Assembly: GCF_016652235.1 (NCBI RefSeq)
Contig: NZ_JAEPKU010000015.1
Span: 1 to 51,428, forward strand
From: Dysgonomonas sp. Marseille-P4677
GTDB taxonomy: Bacteria; Bacteroidota; Bacteroidia; Bacteroidales; Dysgonomonadaceae
Direction of reading: 5' to 3'
DNA: 51,428 bases
The position numbers and the translations under genes were made by a program. The notes beneath the pieces are model-generated. The model had not been told where the DNA came from. It saw nothing but the letters and a program-made list of their open reading frames with translations, and did no database searches. Positions 33,916 to 43,467 of this stretch are shown in pieces (position 1 is the stretch's first letter; each line of letters begins with the position of its first letter).

Positions 33916-35865
33916 CTAAATATTATCGTTCATATTACTCAGCTCTATAGTTAGTTCTTCCCATTTGCTCATATCGCTTTCCAACTCTTTTGTGAGTAAA
34001 CCGTGTTTCTCGAAAAGAGAAGTATCGGAAGCCCCTTCAGGTGTGGCAAGTTTATTCTCTATTTCGGCAATTTCAGTCTCCTTATTTTCGATTACCTTCT
34101 CTACATCTGCAATTTGTTTTTCAATTCGCTTTATCTGCCGACTTAACTCCTTCCGCTCTTCATACGTAAGTTTATTAACCGATTCTTGCTCTGTTACTTT
34201 TTCCTGAACCTGATTCTTCTGAGGTGTATTTGTTGACACTTCTAATTCTTTGAGGCTATCCATTTTCTTTTTCTCAAGAAATTCATATATGCCGCCAAGA
34301 TGTTCTTTAACTTGCTGATTACCGAATTCATAAACCTTATCGACCAGCCCATTCAAAAAATCACGGTCATGGGAAACAACAATTACTGTACCTTCAAACT
34401 CTCTCAAAGCATCTTTCAAAACATCTTTCGACTTCATATCAAGATGATTTGTTGGCTCGTCAAGAATAAGCAAATTCACAGGTTCCAGTAATAAACGAAT
34501 CATGGCCAAACGGCTACGCTCTCCTCCCGATAGTACTTTTACCTTTTTGTCGGAGGCTTCTCCGCCAAACATGAAAGCTCCGAGTATATCACGTATTTTC
34601 GTACGGATATCGCCTACTGCAACATAATCGATGGTTTCGAAAACCGTCTTCTCTTCATCCAGCAACTGAGCCTGATTCTGAGCAAAGTAACCAATCTTCA
34701 CATTATGTCCTAATTCCAATTTTCCTTTAAAATCGGTTTCGTCCATAATACATTTAACCAAGGTGGACTTACCCTCCCCGTTTTTACCGACAAATGCTAC
34801 TTTATCTCCTCTATTGATAGTTAGTGTAACATTCTTAAATATAAGATGTTCCCCATAACTTTTCTCAACATCTTCTATTATTACAGGATAAGAGCCCGAA
34901 CGTGGAGCCGGAGGAAACTTCAAGTTCAACATAGCATTGTCTTCGTCGTCCACTTCTAATCTTTCCAACTTATCTAATTGTTTTATACGAGATTGTACCT
35001 GTACGGCTTTAGTTGCCTTATAACGAAAACGCTCTATAAACTCTTCCGTTTTTTGTATTTGTTTTTGCTGATTCTCAAAAGCCCGCATTTGCTGTTCCCT
35101 ATGCTCTTTTCGTAGCTCTACATATTTCGAATAAGCCACTTTATAATCATATATCCGCCCCAAAGAGATTTCAATGGTACGTTGGGTAACTGCATCCAGA
35201 AAAGCCTTGTCGTGCGAAACCAATACTACGGCATTTGCACGTGTGGCAAGAAAGTTTTCGAGCCATTGGATCGATTCTATATCCAGATGGTTGGTAGGCT
35301 CATCGAGTAATAACACATCGGGGCGTTGCAATAATAATTTCGCCAATTCGATGCGCATACGCCACCCCCCGCTAAATTCGCTGGTAGGACGTTCAAAGTC
35401 TTTGCGACTAAAGCCCAATCCAGTTAACGTCTTTTCTATTTCGGCCTGAAAGTTGTTGCCTCCCGACATAAGAAATTGCTCGTGGAGATGAGTCGATTTT
35501 TCTATGAGGTTATGATATGCATCCGATTCATAATCTGTCCTTTCGGTGAGCTGTTTGTTCACTTCGTTCAACTCAGCTTCCATTTTTTGAATATGTTCAA
35601 AAGCTAATGAAGCTTCCTCAAAGACAGTATTACCTTCTTTGAGTGTCATGTGCTGCGGCAAATAGCCGATAGTTATATCTTTAGGATATGAAATATTGCC
35701 ACGAGTAGGAGCTTGCAACCCTGCAAACGTTTTGAGCATAGTGCTTTTTCCAGCACCATTCTTTCCTACTAAAGCAATCCGTTCCTTTTTATTTACGACA
35801 AAGGATATGTCATCAAAGAGTGTAAATCCACCGAATTCGACCGTCAGGCCTTCTACTGAAATCAC
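33916..35865 (-). CDS. ABC-F family ATPase
   Basis: A 649-residue soluble protein with two ABC domains. Walker A is GKNGAGKST (34-42) in the first and GKNGEGKST in the second, with signature FSGGWRMR and LSGGERSR and Walker B LLLDEPTNHLD in both. The inter-domain linker (about 235-310) is charged and helical. The C-terminal ~110 residues form a coiled coil rich in Lys/Glu, as in Uup. ABC-F proteins act on the ribosome. There is no membrane domain. It may be an Uup/EttA-type housekeeping factor; an antibiotic-resistance role is not indicated. Confidence 0.92.
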   Translation of the reverse strand: MISVEGLTVEFGGFTLFDDISFVVNKKERIALVGKNGAGKSTMLKTFAGLQAPTRGNISYPKDITIGYLPQHMTLKEGNTVFEEASLAFEHIQKMEAELNEVNKQLTERTDYESDAYHNLIEKSTHLHEQFLMSGGNNFQAEIEKTLTGLGFSRKDFERPTSEFSGGWRMRIELAKLLLQRPDVLLLDEPTNHLDIESIQWLENFLATRANAVVLVSHDKAFLDAVTQRTIEISLGRIYDYKVAYSKYVELRKEHREQQMRAFENQQKQIQKTEEFIERFRYKATKAVQVQSRIKQLDKLERLEVDDEDNAMLNLKFPPAPRSGSYPVIIEDVEKSYGEHLIFKNVTLTINRGDKVAFVGKNGEGKSTLVKCIMDETDFKGKLELGHNVKIGYFAQNQAQLLDEEKTVFETIDYVAVGDIRTKIRDILGAFMFGGEASDKKVKVLSGGERSRLAMIRLLLEPVNLLILDEPTNHLDMKSKDVLKDALREFEGTVIVVSHDRDFLNGLVDKVYEFGNQQVKEHLGGIYEFLEKKKMDSLKELEVSTNTPQKNQVQEKVTEQESVNKLTYEERKELSRQIKRIEKQIADVEKVIENKETEIAEIENKLATPEGASDTSLFEKHGLLTKELESDMSKWEELTIELSNMNDNI

Positions 35866-35890
35866 AATTAATTACGTTTTTAAATATATG

Positions 35891-35898
35891 CAAAAGTA
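35891..35898 (-). promoter_or_regulatory. Candidate -7 promoter element for the ABC-F gene
   Basis: Read leftward, TACTTTTG followed by CATAT matches TAnnTTTG, 25 bases before the start codon. A weak TTTC lies upstream in place of the -33 TTTG. Confidence 0.5.
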
Positions 35899-35923
35899 GG
35901 GAATTTTAAGTGAAAGCCGATAT

Positions 35924-36862
35924 TTATTCTTCTATTTCTACTTTCTTATTAAGTGTCGAAAAACTCCAATTGTACTTCTTATAAAGGAATAAAATAAGGA
36001 TTAAACCAAATATAACCAGTGAGATCAATTCTTTATACGGATTCATTTCCTGTATACTAAATACAGCGTCTGTCTGAAAAGTCGAAGCGGCATGCGTGGT
36101 AAACAAACTAATAAACACATTATTTGCGGCATGTATTCCAATAGCCAATTCTATTCCATCGTCGAGAATACTTATTAATCCGAACATCATACCCATAAGT
36201 ATATACTGAGGCATCATAATCCAGAAGCCAAATTCCTTTACCTCAGGATTAGCAACATGCAAAAGTCCGAAAATAACGGAAGGTATAATCATTACCATCC
36301 ACCTATTTTTAGTTAAGGCTCCAATGCCTTGAGCAAAATATCCTCTCATAGCCAATTCTTCGAAGCTAGATTGTAGAGGAATCATAAGTAATGATATAAA
36401 TACTAACGGTATAAATGAGATTATATCAAATTGACAAACAAAGTTTGACGGATCGATGATATAGTCTATAATCAAACTCACAGCCAGAATAGCAGCCCAC
36501 ATTCCTGCTCCGACAAAAACCCTTCTCCATCGAACATTTTTTGTTCCATTAATGATCTCCTGCCATGTCCGATGATGGAAAAGTTTTACAAACAGAAAAA
36601 GAATAAAAACACCTAAAACAAGTGGTAACATGATCAGGAATAAAACCACATTCGATGATATGCCAATTGATGAGAAAGCAGATATATCGGAAAAATTAGC
36701 TAATTCAATTAAATTTCCGCCACTTTGTATAAGTTTATAAATAAGGACGATATACAATGGTATTGATCCGACAAGGCTAGCTAGAAAGAAAGAGATTATC
36801 AATACAACAATATATTTCCAAAACTGATTACCTGGTGTTAAAGCTTTTTCTAAATGTTTCAT
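35924..36862 (-). CDS. CPBP family intramembrane metalloprotease
   Basis: A 312-residue membrane protein with about eight hydrophobic segments. Motif 1 is SFEELAMRGYF, the EExxxR of CPBP (CAAX-processing/bacteriocin-processing) proteases, with Glu at about 168-169 and Arg at 173. Motif 2 is FGLLHVAN with the catalytic His, and motif 3 is GIHAANNVF. The substrate is unknown, and these enzymes may process membrane-associated peptides. It lies 58 bases upstream of the ABC-F gene on the same strand. Confidence 0.88.
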   Translation of the reverse strand: MKHLEKALTPGNQFWKYIVVLIISFFLASLVGSIPLYIVLIYKLIQSGGNLIELANFSDISAFSSIGISSNVVLFLIMLPLVLGVFILFLFVKLFHHRTWQEIINGTKNVRWRRVFVGAGMWAAILAVSLIIDYIIDPSNFVCQFDIISFIPLVFISLLMIPLQSSFEELAMRGYFAQGIGALTKNRWMVMIIPSVIFGLLHVANPEVKEFGFWIMMPQYILMGMMFGLISILDDGIELAIGIHAANNVFISLFTTHAASTFQTDAVFSIQEMNPYKELISLVIFGLILILFLYKKYNWSFSTLNKKVEIEE

Positions 36863-36922
36863 TTTGTAGTATTTGAATTTATATATACATATATGTCGTA
36901 AAGGCTCTATAAAAAATCACAA

Positions 36923-36957
36923 AAGACTGCATAATGACAAAGTCAAAATGCAGTCTT
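36923..36957 (-). terminator. Terminator at the 3' end of the PUL
   Basis: AAGACTGCAT (36923-36932) and ATGCAGTCTT (36948-36957) form a 10-bp perfect stem with a 15-base loop. Read leftward it is followed by TTGTGATTTTTTATAG. It ends the polysaccharide locus after the esterase gene. Confidence 0.75.
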
Positions 36958-37055
36958 CAACCACCTAATAAATAAACCGATTATTCATACTGAATAACAG
37001 TCCAACCTTTAATTAACCTTACCTAAGAAAATAACCTAACACCTAATTGATTAAT

Positions 37056-37820
37056 TTATTTTTTATGTTTGAATAGCCACGGTGCTAATTCTTTTTCCTG
37101 AAAAGCATTTATCCAACTACCATGGTTAACACCTTTGTATTCGGTGTATTCGACATCGGAACCAAGTTCTTTCAAACGGGAATAAATTTCTCTGGAATTT
37201 TGGACAGGAACCACCGAGTCTTCGTCTCCATGAAAAATCCACACAGCAGTATTCTTTGCATAAAGAGACAGTTTATTTACATCTCCGCCTCCGCAAATAG
37301 GAAATGCCGCAGCAAAAGTTTGGGGCATACGCCACAAAAGCTCAAATGTCCCCATACCTCCCATAGAAAGGCCTCCTACATACACTCTACTTATATCCAC
37401 CCTACCCGAAGATAACCAGTCCTGAATAAGTGACATAAGTGTAGACATAGACTGTGTTGGCTGGTCGGTGAGGCCAAAAGTCAACGTCATCTTATTATCA
37501 ATCTGATGTCTTACGACATTTGCCCAATAATTATTTGCCGGACACTGCGGAACTATAACAATGGCAGGATAATCGGAAAGGAAGTTATCTATAAGAAACT
37601 GCTTCCCGTGCGTAAGTTGAGCCTCATTATTATCTCCCCTCTCCCCTGCTCCATGCAGCATGACAAGCAAAGGATACTCACGAGAAGAGTCATAATTATC
37701 CGGAAACATTACCTGGTATGGTAAAGTAAATCCATTTACCATAAATGAGGCGTTCTTAAATTGCCCGAAACTAAAAATTGCGCAAAGTAAAAAACAGCAG
37801 ATTAATAATGTTCTTTTCAT
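37056..37820 (-). CDS. Secreted alpha/beta-hydrolase esterase, last PUL gene
   Basis: A 254-residue hydrolase with a signal peptide (about residues 1-20). The oxyanion region is LLVMLHGAGERGDN. The nucleophile elbow is VYVGGLSMGGMGTFELL with Ser in GLSMGG. The Asp of FHGDEDSVVP and the His of KGVNHGSW complete the triad. It belongs to the feruloyl/acetyl esterase-like phospholipase/carboxylesterase group. In the PUL it probably deacylates the glycan. The gene lies 12 bases after GH43. Confidence 0.85.
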   Translation of the reverse strand: MKRTLLICCFLLCAIFSFGQFKNASFMVNGFTLPYQVMFPDNYDSSREYPLLVMLHGAGERGDNNEAQLTHGKQFLIDNFLSDYPAIVIVPQCPANNYWANVVRHQIDNKMTLTFGLTDQPTQSMSTLMSLIQDWLSSGRVDISRVYVGGLSMGGMGTFELLWRMPQTFAAAFPICGGGDVNKLSLYAKNTAVWIFHGDEDSVVPVQNSREIYSRLKELGSDVEYTEYKGVNHGSWINAFQEKELAPWLFKHKK

Positions 37821-37832
37821 AATTTATTATTT

Positions 37833-39593
37833 TTAGAGGGCTTCAGCTCTTGTCCAAGTAGAAGTCCCATTCTCATTTATTGCTTCTATCGCAAAATAAT
37901 ATGGCTTTGTTCTATCCATACCCGGATAATAGTATTCATTTACATCATAAACCATTACACAATTGTATAACTTATCCGGTTCTTGCCCTATATAGATATT
38001 ATAAGCATATGCGTTTTCAACAGGTTTCCATTTCAACCAAGCATTACGCCTGTCTGTTTCATCAGAACGTAAAGCCATAAACACTTCTACCGCATCAGGT
38101 TTTTGCCCTGCCCCCAAACCAAAGACCCTAAATCCCGAAATAGCGAACTTGCCTGTAGGCATATGTATATTTTCCATTTTCAAATAACGTGCCTTCACCG
38201 GCTTTTGAAGCTCTACATAATCGTGAGGTACATCTTTCTTATTTTTACTCTTATCAATCAATACATTCCATTTTTTACCATCCAACGAATAGTAAATAAT
38301 ATATTGATGATAAATCCCGTGTTGTTTTCCCAAAAACTCAACATCCTGGTCGGCATAGTTAATCTGAACAGCCTTTACAGTAGATAGTTCTCCCAGATCA
38401 GTCATCAACCATTCGCCTTTATCTGCTGTTTTGGCACTCCAATACGTTTTTACATCCTCATTTACCAAATTATTTGCATAATGAGTACCTAGTGTAGAAG
38501 ACACTTGTACTGGTTTATTATAATTTAGAAGCATCCAGCCTGTAAACTGATTTTTCAGATGATCCGCTTTCCCCGTTGGCAAATAATGAGGATAATCACC
38601 GAACGCAGTATTACAATACATCACATCGTCCTTATCAAAACCCGCAGGCCAGATACCGATACGACGTTCAAAATTATTCTTGACATTGATAACCATTGTC
38701 GAGGTATGCCAATAATTCTTCCAATTATCCTGAAATGTTGCACCATGTCCTGCCCCTCGAATAAACCCTCCGGCTTTCATGCTGAAAGGCAAGGATACAT
38801 GTTGAAAATGGTTATCTTCTCCAAGTGGATGATTACTTATTGCTACACCGTCTCCATAATGGCTAAATTCTGTTCCCGGGCCACCCCACTGAAGATAATA
38901 TTTTCCATTGTGTTTGGTCATCCAAGCTCCTTCCATAAATGGCTTAAGAAATGTATTATCCATGTGCTCACCAAAGCGGTGCCATCCGATTTTCTGGTCG
39001 TCTAGTAATAAAAGTTCTTTACGTGTTCCTATAGGTTGAAAAGTCGTTCTGTTTAATTCTATACCATATAGCGGGTATACATTACTGCTTCCGTTATACA
39101 TATACAGGCGTTCGTCGTCATCGATAAAGAAAGCGGGATCCCACCCTCCTATATCGAAATGCTCTACCGCCTTACTCCACTCATTCCCTTTAGGGTTGGT
39201 ACTAACCCAAATAGGGAAAATACGCGAATAAGTAGACCCGAATACACACAATGAATCTCCTTGTACCCAAGCAGCCGGAGCACAAAGGTCGTCCCATTTG
39301 TTGGGTGTGGCATCAATAGCTTCTTGTGTTAAGAAATGACGAGAAACAAAATGCCAGTCAGACATATCGCTACTCCACCAATAACCGTTTTGATTGGTCG
39401 AAAAAAGATAAAAATCTCCTTTATAATTTACAATTACAGGATCAGCTGTAGAGCGATGTTTACCCCATGTAGTAAAGTTTGGTATAGGTCCGTAACCATA
39501 ATCGAGGTTTACAGGATTACAATATGTTTTTTGCTGTGCAGATAGCTGAATAACTGTGACAAATAACGATATGAGTAATATTAGTTTTTTCAT
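37833..39593 (-). CDS. GH43-like glycoside hydrolase with discoidin-like C-terminal region
   Basis: A 586-residue exported enzyme (signal peptide about 1-20). The five-bladed GH43 catalytic domain spans about 30-340. The three expected acids are visible: Asp51 in STADPVIV (base), Asp152 in GGWDPAFF (pKa modulator) and Glu221 in PFMEGAWM (acid). Residues about 355-490 resemble an F5/8 type C (CBM32-like) domain (KAVQINYADQDVEF..RYLKMENIHMP), and the last ~90 resemble a fibronectin III module. GH43 enzymes cleave arabinose, xylose or galactose bonds. The specificity here is unknown and does not obviously fit a beta-glucan. Confidence 0.8.
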   Translation of the reverse strand: MKKLILLISLFVTVIQLSAQQKTYCNPVNLDYGYGPIPNFTTWGKHRSTADPVIVNYKGDFYLFSTNQNGYWWSSDMSDWHFVSRHFLTQEAIDATPNKWDDLCAPAAWVQGDSLCVFGSTYSRIFPIWVSTNPKGNEWSKAVEHFDIGGWDPAFFIDDDERLYMYNGSSNVYPLYGIELNRTTFQPIGTRKELLLLDDQKIGWHRFGEHMDNTFLKPFMEGAWMTKHNGKYYLQWGGPGTEFSHYGDGVAISNHPLGEDNHFQHVSLPFSMKAGGFIRGAGHGATFQDNWKNYWHTSTMVINVKNNFERRIGIWPAGFDKDDVMYCNTAFGDYPHYLPTGKADHLKNQFTGWMLLNYNKPVQVSSTLGTHYANNLVNEDVKTYWSAKTADKGEWLMTDLGELSTVKAVQINYADQDVEFLGKQHGIYHQYIIYYSLDGKKWNVLIDKSKNKKDVPHDYVELQKPVKARYLKMENIHMPTGKFAISGFRVFGLGAGQKPDAVEVFMALRSDETDRRNAWLKWKPVENAYAYNIYIGQEPDKLYNCVMVYDVNEYYYPGMDRTKPYYFAIEAINENGTSTWTRAEAL

Positions 39594-39611
39594 GTTATGA
39601 TTTATAACGTA

Positions 39612-39647
39612 AAGCTAAGAGAAAACTATAAAATTTCCCCTTAGCTT
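39612..39647 (-). terminator. Intercistronic hairpin between GH144-like and GH43 genes
   Basis: AAGCTAAG (39612-39619) and CTTAGCTT (39640-39647) form an 8-bp perfect stem, with a few more pairs possible, in the 61-base gap. The T-run is weak, so partial termination or an mRNA-stability element is likely. Confidence 0.45.
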
Positions 39648-39654
39648 CAAGTAT

Positions 39655-41016
39655 TTATTTTAATGAAGGCGATTCAAAGCCTAGCTTTTTCAACCCTCTT
39701 TGTACATCAGGATGACTCATAAATAGTTTCCATAATAATTGAGAACGATAATTCTCGATCATCACTGCAATTGGCCCTTGATCTATGGCCAAATAACGCT
39801 GTGGATACCAATTATCGGTTTCACTATAAGCATCATAGAATCCATATGGCCCCATTATTTTATCACCCTTACTATAGAGGTATCTTATCACTTTCATTGA
39901 TTCCTCAGGTGTATAAACGATAGAGGATAATGCCGCTGTAGGTGAAATTACACCATGATCTCCTTCTTCCTTAGGTTCGTGAGCTGCATATCCTTTGACT
40001 GAGTAACTTGCTGATAATCCCCAACTATCTTCACCATACCCTTTATAACCTTTCGGATTACGAATACAGTAAGCTCTGTTGATAAGCGTATAGTTCTTCA
40101 TTTCCTCAAAATAATCTGCATATCTGTCTTTCAGTCCATTCGGATTAAGTCCGAGGAAAGAGTAATGTGCCCAAAACAAAGGACCTGCGCCACTTATGCT
40201 TTGATAACGCATATTCAGCTTATAGCCTTCCATCTCGTGCGGCGCAATCATAGCGCCTCCTTCGGCCCACCCCTGATGATATACTTCTGCAGGCACACCA
40301 TGCGAAGGAGAACAAGCAGCTAGAATATATGTTATAAGACATTCATTATATCCGCGAATGGCAAAATTCATTTCCCATGAATGTTCAGGGCTCCAATGCC
40401 AGTATAATACATTCTTTCCGTTACGATGCCAATTCCAATCTACAGCTTTCCATAATTTATCTATGCGCTGAGCTAAAGCTTTTTCCCCATCCGACCCATC
40501 TACATAGTATTGGTGTAAAGCCAACAATCCTTGCATAAGAAATGAAGTTTCAACCAGGTCTCCTCCATTATCTTTATCGCTAAAGCCTCTTACTTTTCCG
40601 GTTTCACCATACCACCAGTGCGGATAAACGCCATGAAAAGAATCTGCATTTTCCAGAAAGTTTATAATACGGGTCATACGATCCAATCCTTGCTCGCGAG
40701 TGATATACCCTCGTTCGATCCCTGAAATCAGAGCCATTATGCCAAATCCACTACCACCTGAGGTGACAACGTTCTTATCATTTTGAGGATATTCTCCATC
40801 TACATGGAAACGTTCGCGAGCCATACCACTGGTTGGTTCTGCCCCATCCCAGAAATACAAGAACGTTTTGCGTTGCACACTATCGAGAAGTGCATCATCT
40901 GATATCTCAACCAGATCAGTTTCTCCTGTTTGTTTACTACTGGTAGCTTTGTCTTTACATCCTGCAATACCAATCAGTAAAGCAAATAATATAATAGAAG
41001 TCTGTATTTTTTTCAT
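39655..41016 (-). CDS. Glycoamylase-like (GH144-like) lipoprotein
   Basis: A 453-residue lipoprotein (lipobox LIGIAGC, Cys20). The domain is of the glycoamylase family (PF10091): QRKTFLYFWDGAEPTSGMA, YPHWWYGETGKVRGF, YWHWSPEHSWEMNFAIRGYN, GLSASYSVKGYAAHEPKEEG and SPTAALSSIVYTPEES. Annotation pipelines call it glucoamylase, but characterised relatives in GH144 are endo-beta-1,2-glucanases. I did not verify the catalytic residue. It lies beside a GH3 gene, the partner expected for beta-1,2-glucan. Confidence 0.8.
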   Translation of the reverse strand: MKKIQTSIILFALLIGIAGCKDKATSSKQTGETDLVEISDDALLDSVQRKTFLYFWDGAEPTSGMARERFHVDGEYPQNDKNVVTSGGSGFGIMALISGIERGYITREQGLDRMTRIINFLENADSFHGVYPHWWYGETGKVRGFSDKDNGGDLVETSFLMQGLLALHQYYVDGSDGEKALAQRIDKLWKAVDWNWHRNGKNVLYWHWSPEHSWEMNFAIRGYNECLITYILAACSPSHGVPAEVYHQGWAEGGAMIAPHEMEGYKLNMRYQSISGAGPLFWAHYSFLGLNPNGLKDRYADYFEEMKNYTLINRAYCIRNPKGYKGYGEDSWGLSASYSVKGYAAHEPKEEGDHGVISPTAALSSIVYTPEESMKVIRYLYSKGDKIMGPYGFYDAYSETDNWYPQRYLAIDQGPIAVMIENYRSQLLWKLFMSHPDVQRGLKKLGFESPSLK

Positions 41017-41032
41017 ATATACTTATTTTTAT

Positions 41033-41079
41033 AAAAAAGAGATTGTACATTTTTTCTCAAATAAGACAACCTCTTTTTT
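41033..41079 (-). terminator. Hairpin with T-run between GH3 and GH144-like genes
   Basis: AAAAAAGAGATTGT (41033-41046) and ACAACCTCTTTTTT (41066-41079) form a 14-bp stem with one G-U pair when read leftward, with a 19-base loop and a T-run on that strand. It is a credible intercistronic terminator or attenuator in the 78-base gap. Confidence 0.6.
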
Positions 41080-41094
41080 AGAAAGTATTTATTT

Positions 41095-43392
41095 TTAATT
41101 TAGCGTGAATCGGGCTGATTTTACATCTCGACTATTTCCTCCAATCATAACCTCGAATTCCCCTGGTTCAAATACATATTGAAGATCATAATTATAAAAC
41201 TTCAACATTTCAGAATTAATTTTAAAGTCTATAATCTTAGACTCCCCGGCTTTAATAAATACCTTATCAAAACCTTTCAGTTCTTTAACCGGACGGGTTA
41301 CACTGCCTACTAAGTCGCGGATATAAAGTTGAACAACTTCAGATCCATCCACAGTACCGTTATTAGTTACAGTCACACTAGCCGTCAACTCGCCATTGGC
41401 ATCAATAGTGGTTGAGGTAAGCTTTACATCACTGTAGTCAAATGTTGTGTAACTTAATCCATAACCAAATGGATAAAGCGGTTCGTTAGATACATCCAAA
41501 TAATTACTCCGGAACTTTTCGAACCACTTACCTTCGCCCAACGGACGGCCTGTATTCTTATGATTATAGAAAAGTGGAACTTGTCCTATATTCTGAGGAA
41601 AAGTAGTTGTTAGTTTTCCACTTGGATTTACATCTCCGAACAACACATCTCCAATAGCTTCAGCAGCTTCGCTACCACCAAACCATACATTAAGAATAGC
41701 AGGAACATTTTCGTCCTCCCATGTCAAAGTCATAGGACGCCCTGTAAATAGAACTAAAACAACAGGTTTGCCTGTTTTTAATAGTTCTTTTAACAGACGT
41801 TGTTGCACATCAGGAATCCCTATTCCGGTACGACTACTAGATTCGCCTGAGAATTCTGAAGATTCGCCTAAAGCCGCCACAATAACGTCAGCATTCTTTG
41901 CTATCTCTAAAGCTTCATTTCTCAGGTCCTCTTCTGTACGGTCATCGCGACCTAAAGACCGGCCAAACATAGTGGCTCTTTCTTCTAAAGCCTGATCAGC
42001 AGTTAGATTGCTTCCTTTCGCATATACTATACTTGCGCTATTACCTGCTACAGATTTTAATCCATCCAATAAAGATTTAGGTTTATCTAAATTCACCGCA
42101 ACGCTCCAAGTTCCGGGCATATTAGATCCTGAGTTTGCCAAAGGACCGACAAGGGCAATAGTACCTTCTTTCTTTAAAGGTAATGTTTTATTTGCATTTT
42201 TCAACAACACAAAACTTTCTGATGCTATTTTGCGGGCTACAGCACGATGTTCGTTTGTATATATTTCTTTTTTAGCTCTATTGACATCACAATATTTGTA
42301 CGGATCAGCAAATAAGCCTAATTTATATTTAGCTTCAAGAATACGACGACATGCTGCATTTATCTCTGCTTCTGTAACTTTTCCTTCATCATATGATTTC
42401 TTTAGAGTTGTAAGGAAACCTTCACTCACCATATCCATATCTATTCCGGCTTTCAGGGCACGAGCAGAAACAGTCTGTAAGTTTCCGATACCGTGATCGA
42501 TCATCTCACTGATACCTGTATAATCGGTCACAACAAAACCGCTGAACCCCCATTGCTTACGTAAAACATCAGTCATCAACCATTTATTAGCAGTAGCAGG
42601 AATTCCATCCACTTCGTTGAATGAAGCCATTGCACTACCAACGCCTGCTTCTACCGCAGCTTGATAAGGATACATATACTCATTAAACATGCGTTGACGG
42701 CTCATATCTACTGTATTGTAATCACGACCGGCTTCACCTGCTCCATAAAGTGCATAGTGTTTTACACAAGCCATAATCTGATTGTTAGAAGAGTAAGCTT
42801 TATCACCTATACCTTGATAACCGCGAACCATCGCCTTAGCGATTTGTCCGCCCAGATACGGATCTTCACCATTACCTTCCGAAACACGTCCCCAACGAGG
42901 ATCTCTTGATATATCTACCATTGGGCTGAACGTCCAGCAAATACCATCGGCACTGGCTTCTACTGCTGCAACTCTTGCTGATTGCTCAATTGCAGCCATA
43001 TCCCAAGAACAAGATAGCCCTAATGGGATTGGGAATACTGTTTCATAACCATGGATTACATCCATTCCGAAAATCAAAGGTATTTTAAGACGGCTTTCTT
43101 CTACAGCTACACGTTGTACATCTTTAATCTTCTCAACGCCTTTTATGTTGAATAACCCTCCGACTTGTCCTTTTTTTATTTTATCGGCGATATTACTACT
43201 TTTTGCTTGTCCGGTTGTAATATCTCCGGAACTGGGCAAATTAAGTTGACCAATCTTTTCTTCAATGGTCATCTTTTTCATTAAATCGTTTATGAACTTG
43301 TCCATTTTAGGGTCTTCCGACACCGAACTTTTTACTTGAGCACTTAAGCTTAAGATACCTAAGCTCAGTGCTACAATCAATAACCTTTTCAT
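41095..43392 (-). CDS. GH3 beta-glucosidase, BglX-like
   Basis: A 765-residue exported enzyme. The start chosen is the ATG at 43392 (MKRLLIVALS signal peptide, cleaved after about LSLSAQ); a longer frame from 43419 would add nine residues. AAAAGG immediately precedes the start. The GH3 N-terminal barrel holds the nucleophile Asp290 in GFVVTDYTG. The C-terminal sandwich carries a likely acid/base, Glu517, in EFSGESSSRTG. A fibronectin III-like domain closes the protein. The residues match BglX-type enzymes. A beta-1,2-glucosidase of B. thetaiotaomicron (BT_3567) belongs to this group. Confidence 0.88.
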   Translation of the reverse strand: MKRLLIVALSLGILSLSAQVKSSVSEDPKMDKFINDLMKKMTIEEKIGQLNLPSSGDITTGQAKSSNIADKIKKGQVGGLFNIKGVEKIKDVQRVAVEESRLKIPLIFGMDVIHGYETVFPIPLGLSCSWDMAAIEQSARVAAVEASADGICWTFSPMVDISRDPRWGRVSEGNGEDPYLGGQIAKAMVRGYQGIGDKAYSSNNQIMACVKHYALYGAGEAGRDYNTVDMSRQRMFNEYMYPYQAAVEAGVGSAMASFNEVDGIPATANKWLMTDVLRKQWGFSGFVVTDYTGISEMIDHGIGNLQTVSARALKAGIDMDMVSEGFLTTLKKSYDEGKVTEAEINAACRRILEAKYKLGLFADPYKYCDVNRAKKEIYTNEHRAVARKIASESFVLLKNANKTLPLKKEGTIALVGPLANSGSNMPGTWSVAVNLDKPKSLLDGLKSVAGNSASIVYAKGSNLTADQALEERATMFGRSLGRDDRTEEDLRNEALEIAKNADVIVAALGESSEFSGESSSRTGIGIPDVQQRLLKELLKTGKPVVLVLFTGRPMTLTWEDENVPAILNVWFGGSEAAEAIGDVLFGDVNPSGKLTTTFPQNIGQVPLFYNHKNTGRPLGEGKWFEKFRSNYLDVSNEPLYPFGYGLSYTTFDYSDVKLTSTTIDANGELTASVTVTNNGTVDGSEVVQLYIRDLVGSVTRPVKELKGFDKVFIKAGESKIIDFKINSEMLKFYNYDLQYVFEPGEFEVMIGGNSRDVKSARFTLN

Positions 43393-43417
43393 CCTTTTAC
43401 CTAATTTAATAATTAGC

Positions 43418-43439
43418 AAGGGCTACCTGGATAGCCCTT
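43418..43439 (-). terminator. Intercistronic hairpin between susD and GH3 genes
   Basis: AAGGGCTA (43418-43425) and TAGCCCTT (43432-43439) form an 8-bp perfect stem with a 6-base loop in the 75-base gap. There is no long T-run, so it may be a stability element or a partial terminator. Confidence 0.5.
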
Positions 43440-43467
43440 ACTATGAAAATATAGTGATACCAAACAA

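Noticed and set aside
38559-39005. 148-residue rightward ORF within the GH43 gene
   Set aside because: It is antisense to a gene with all three GH43 acids, and has biased composition with no family signature.
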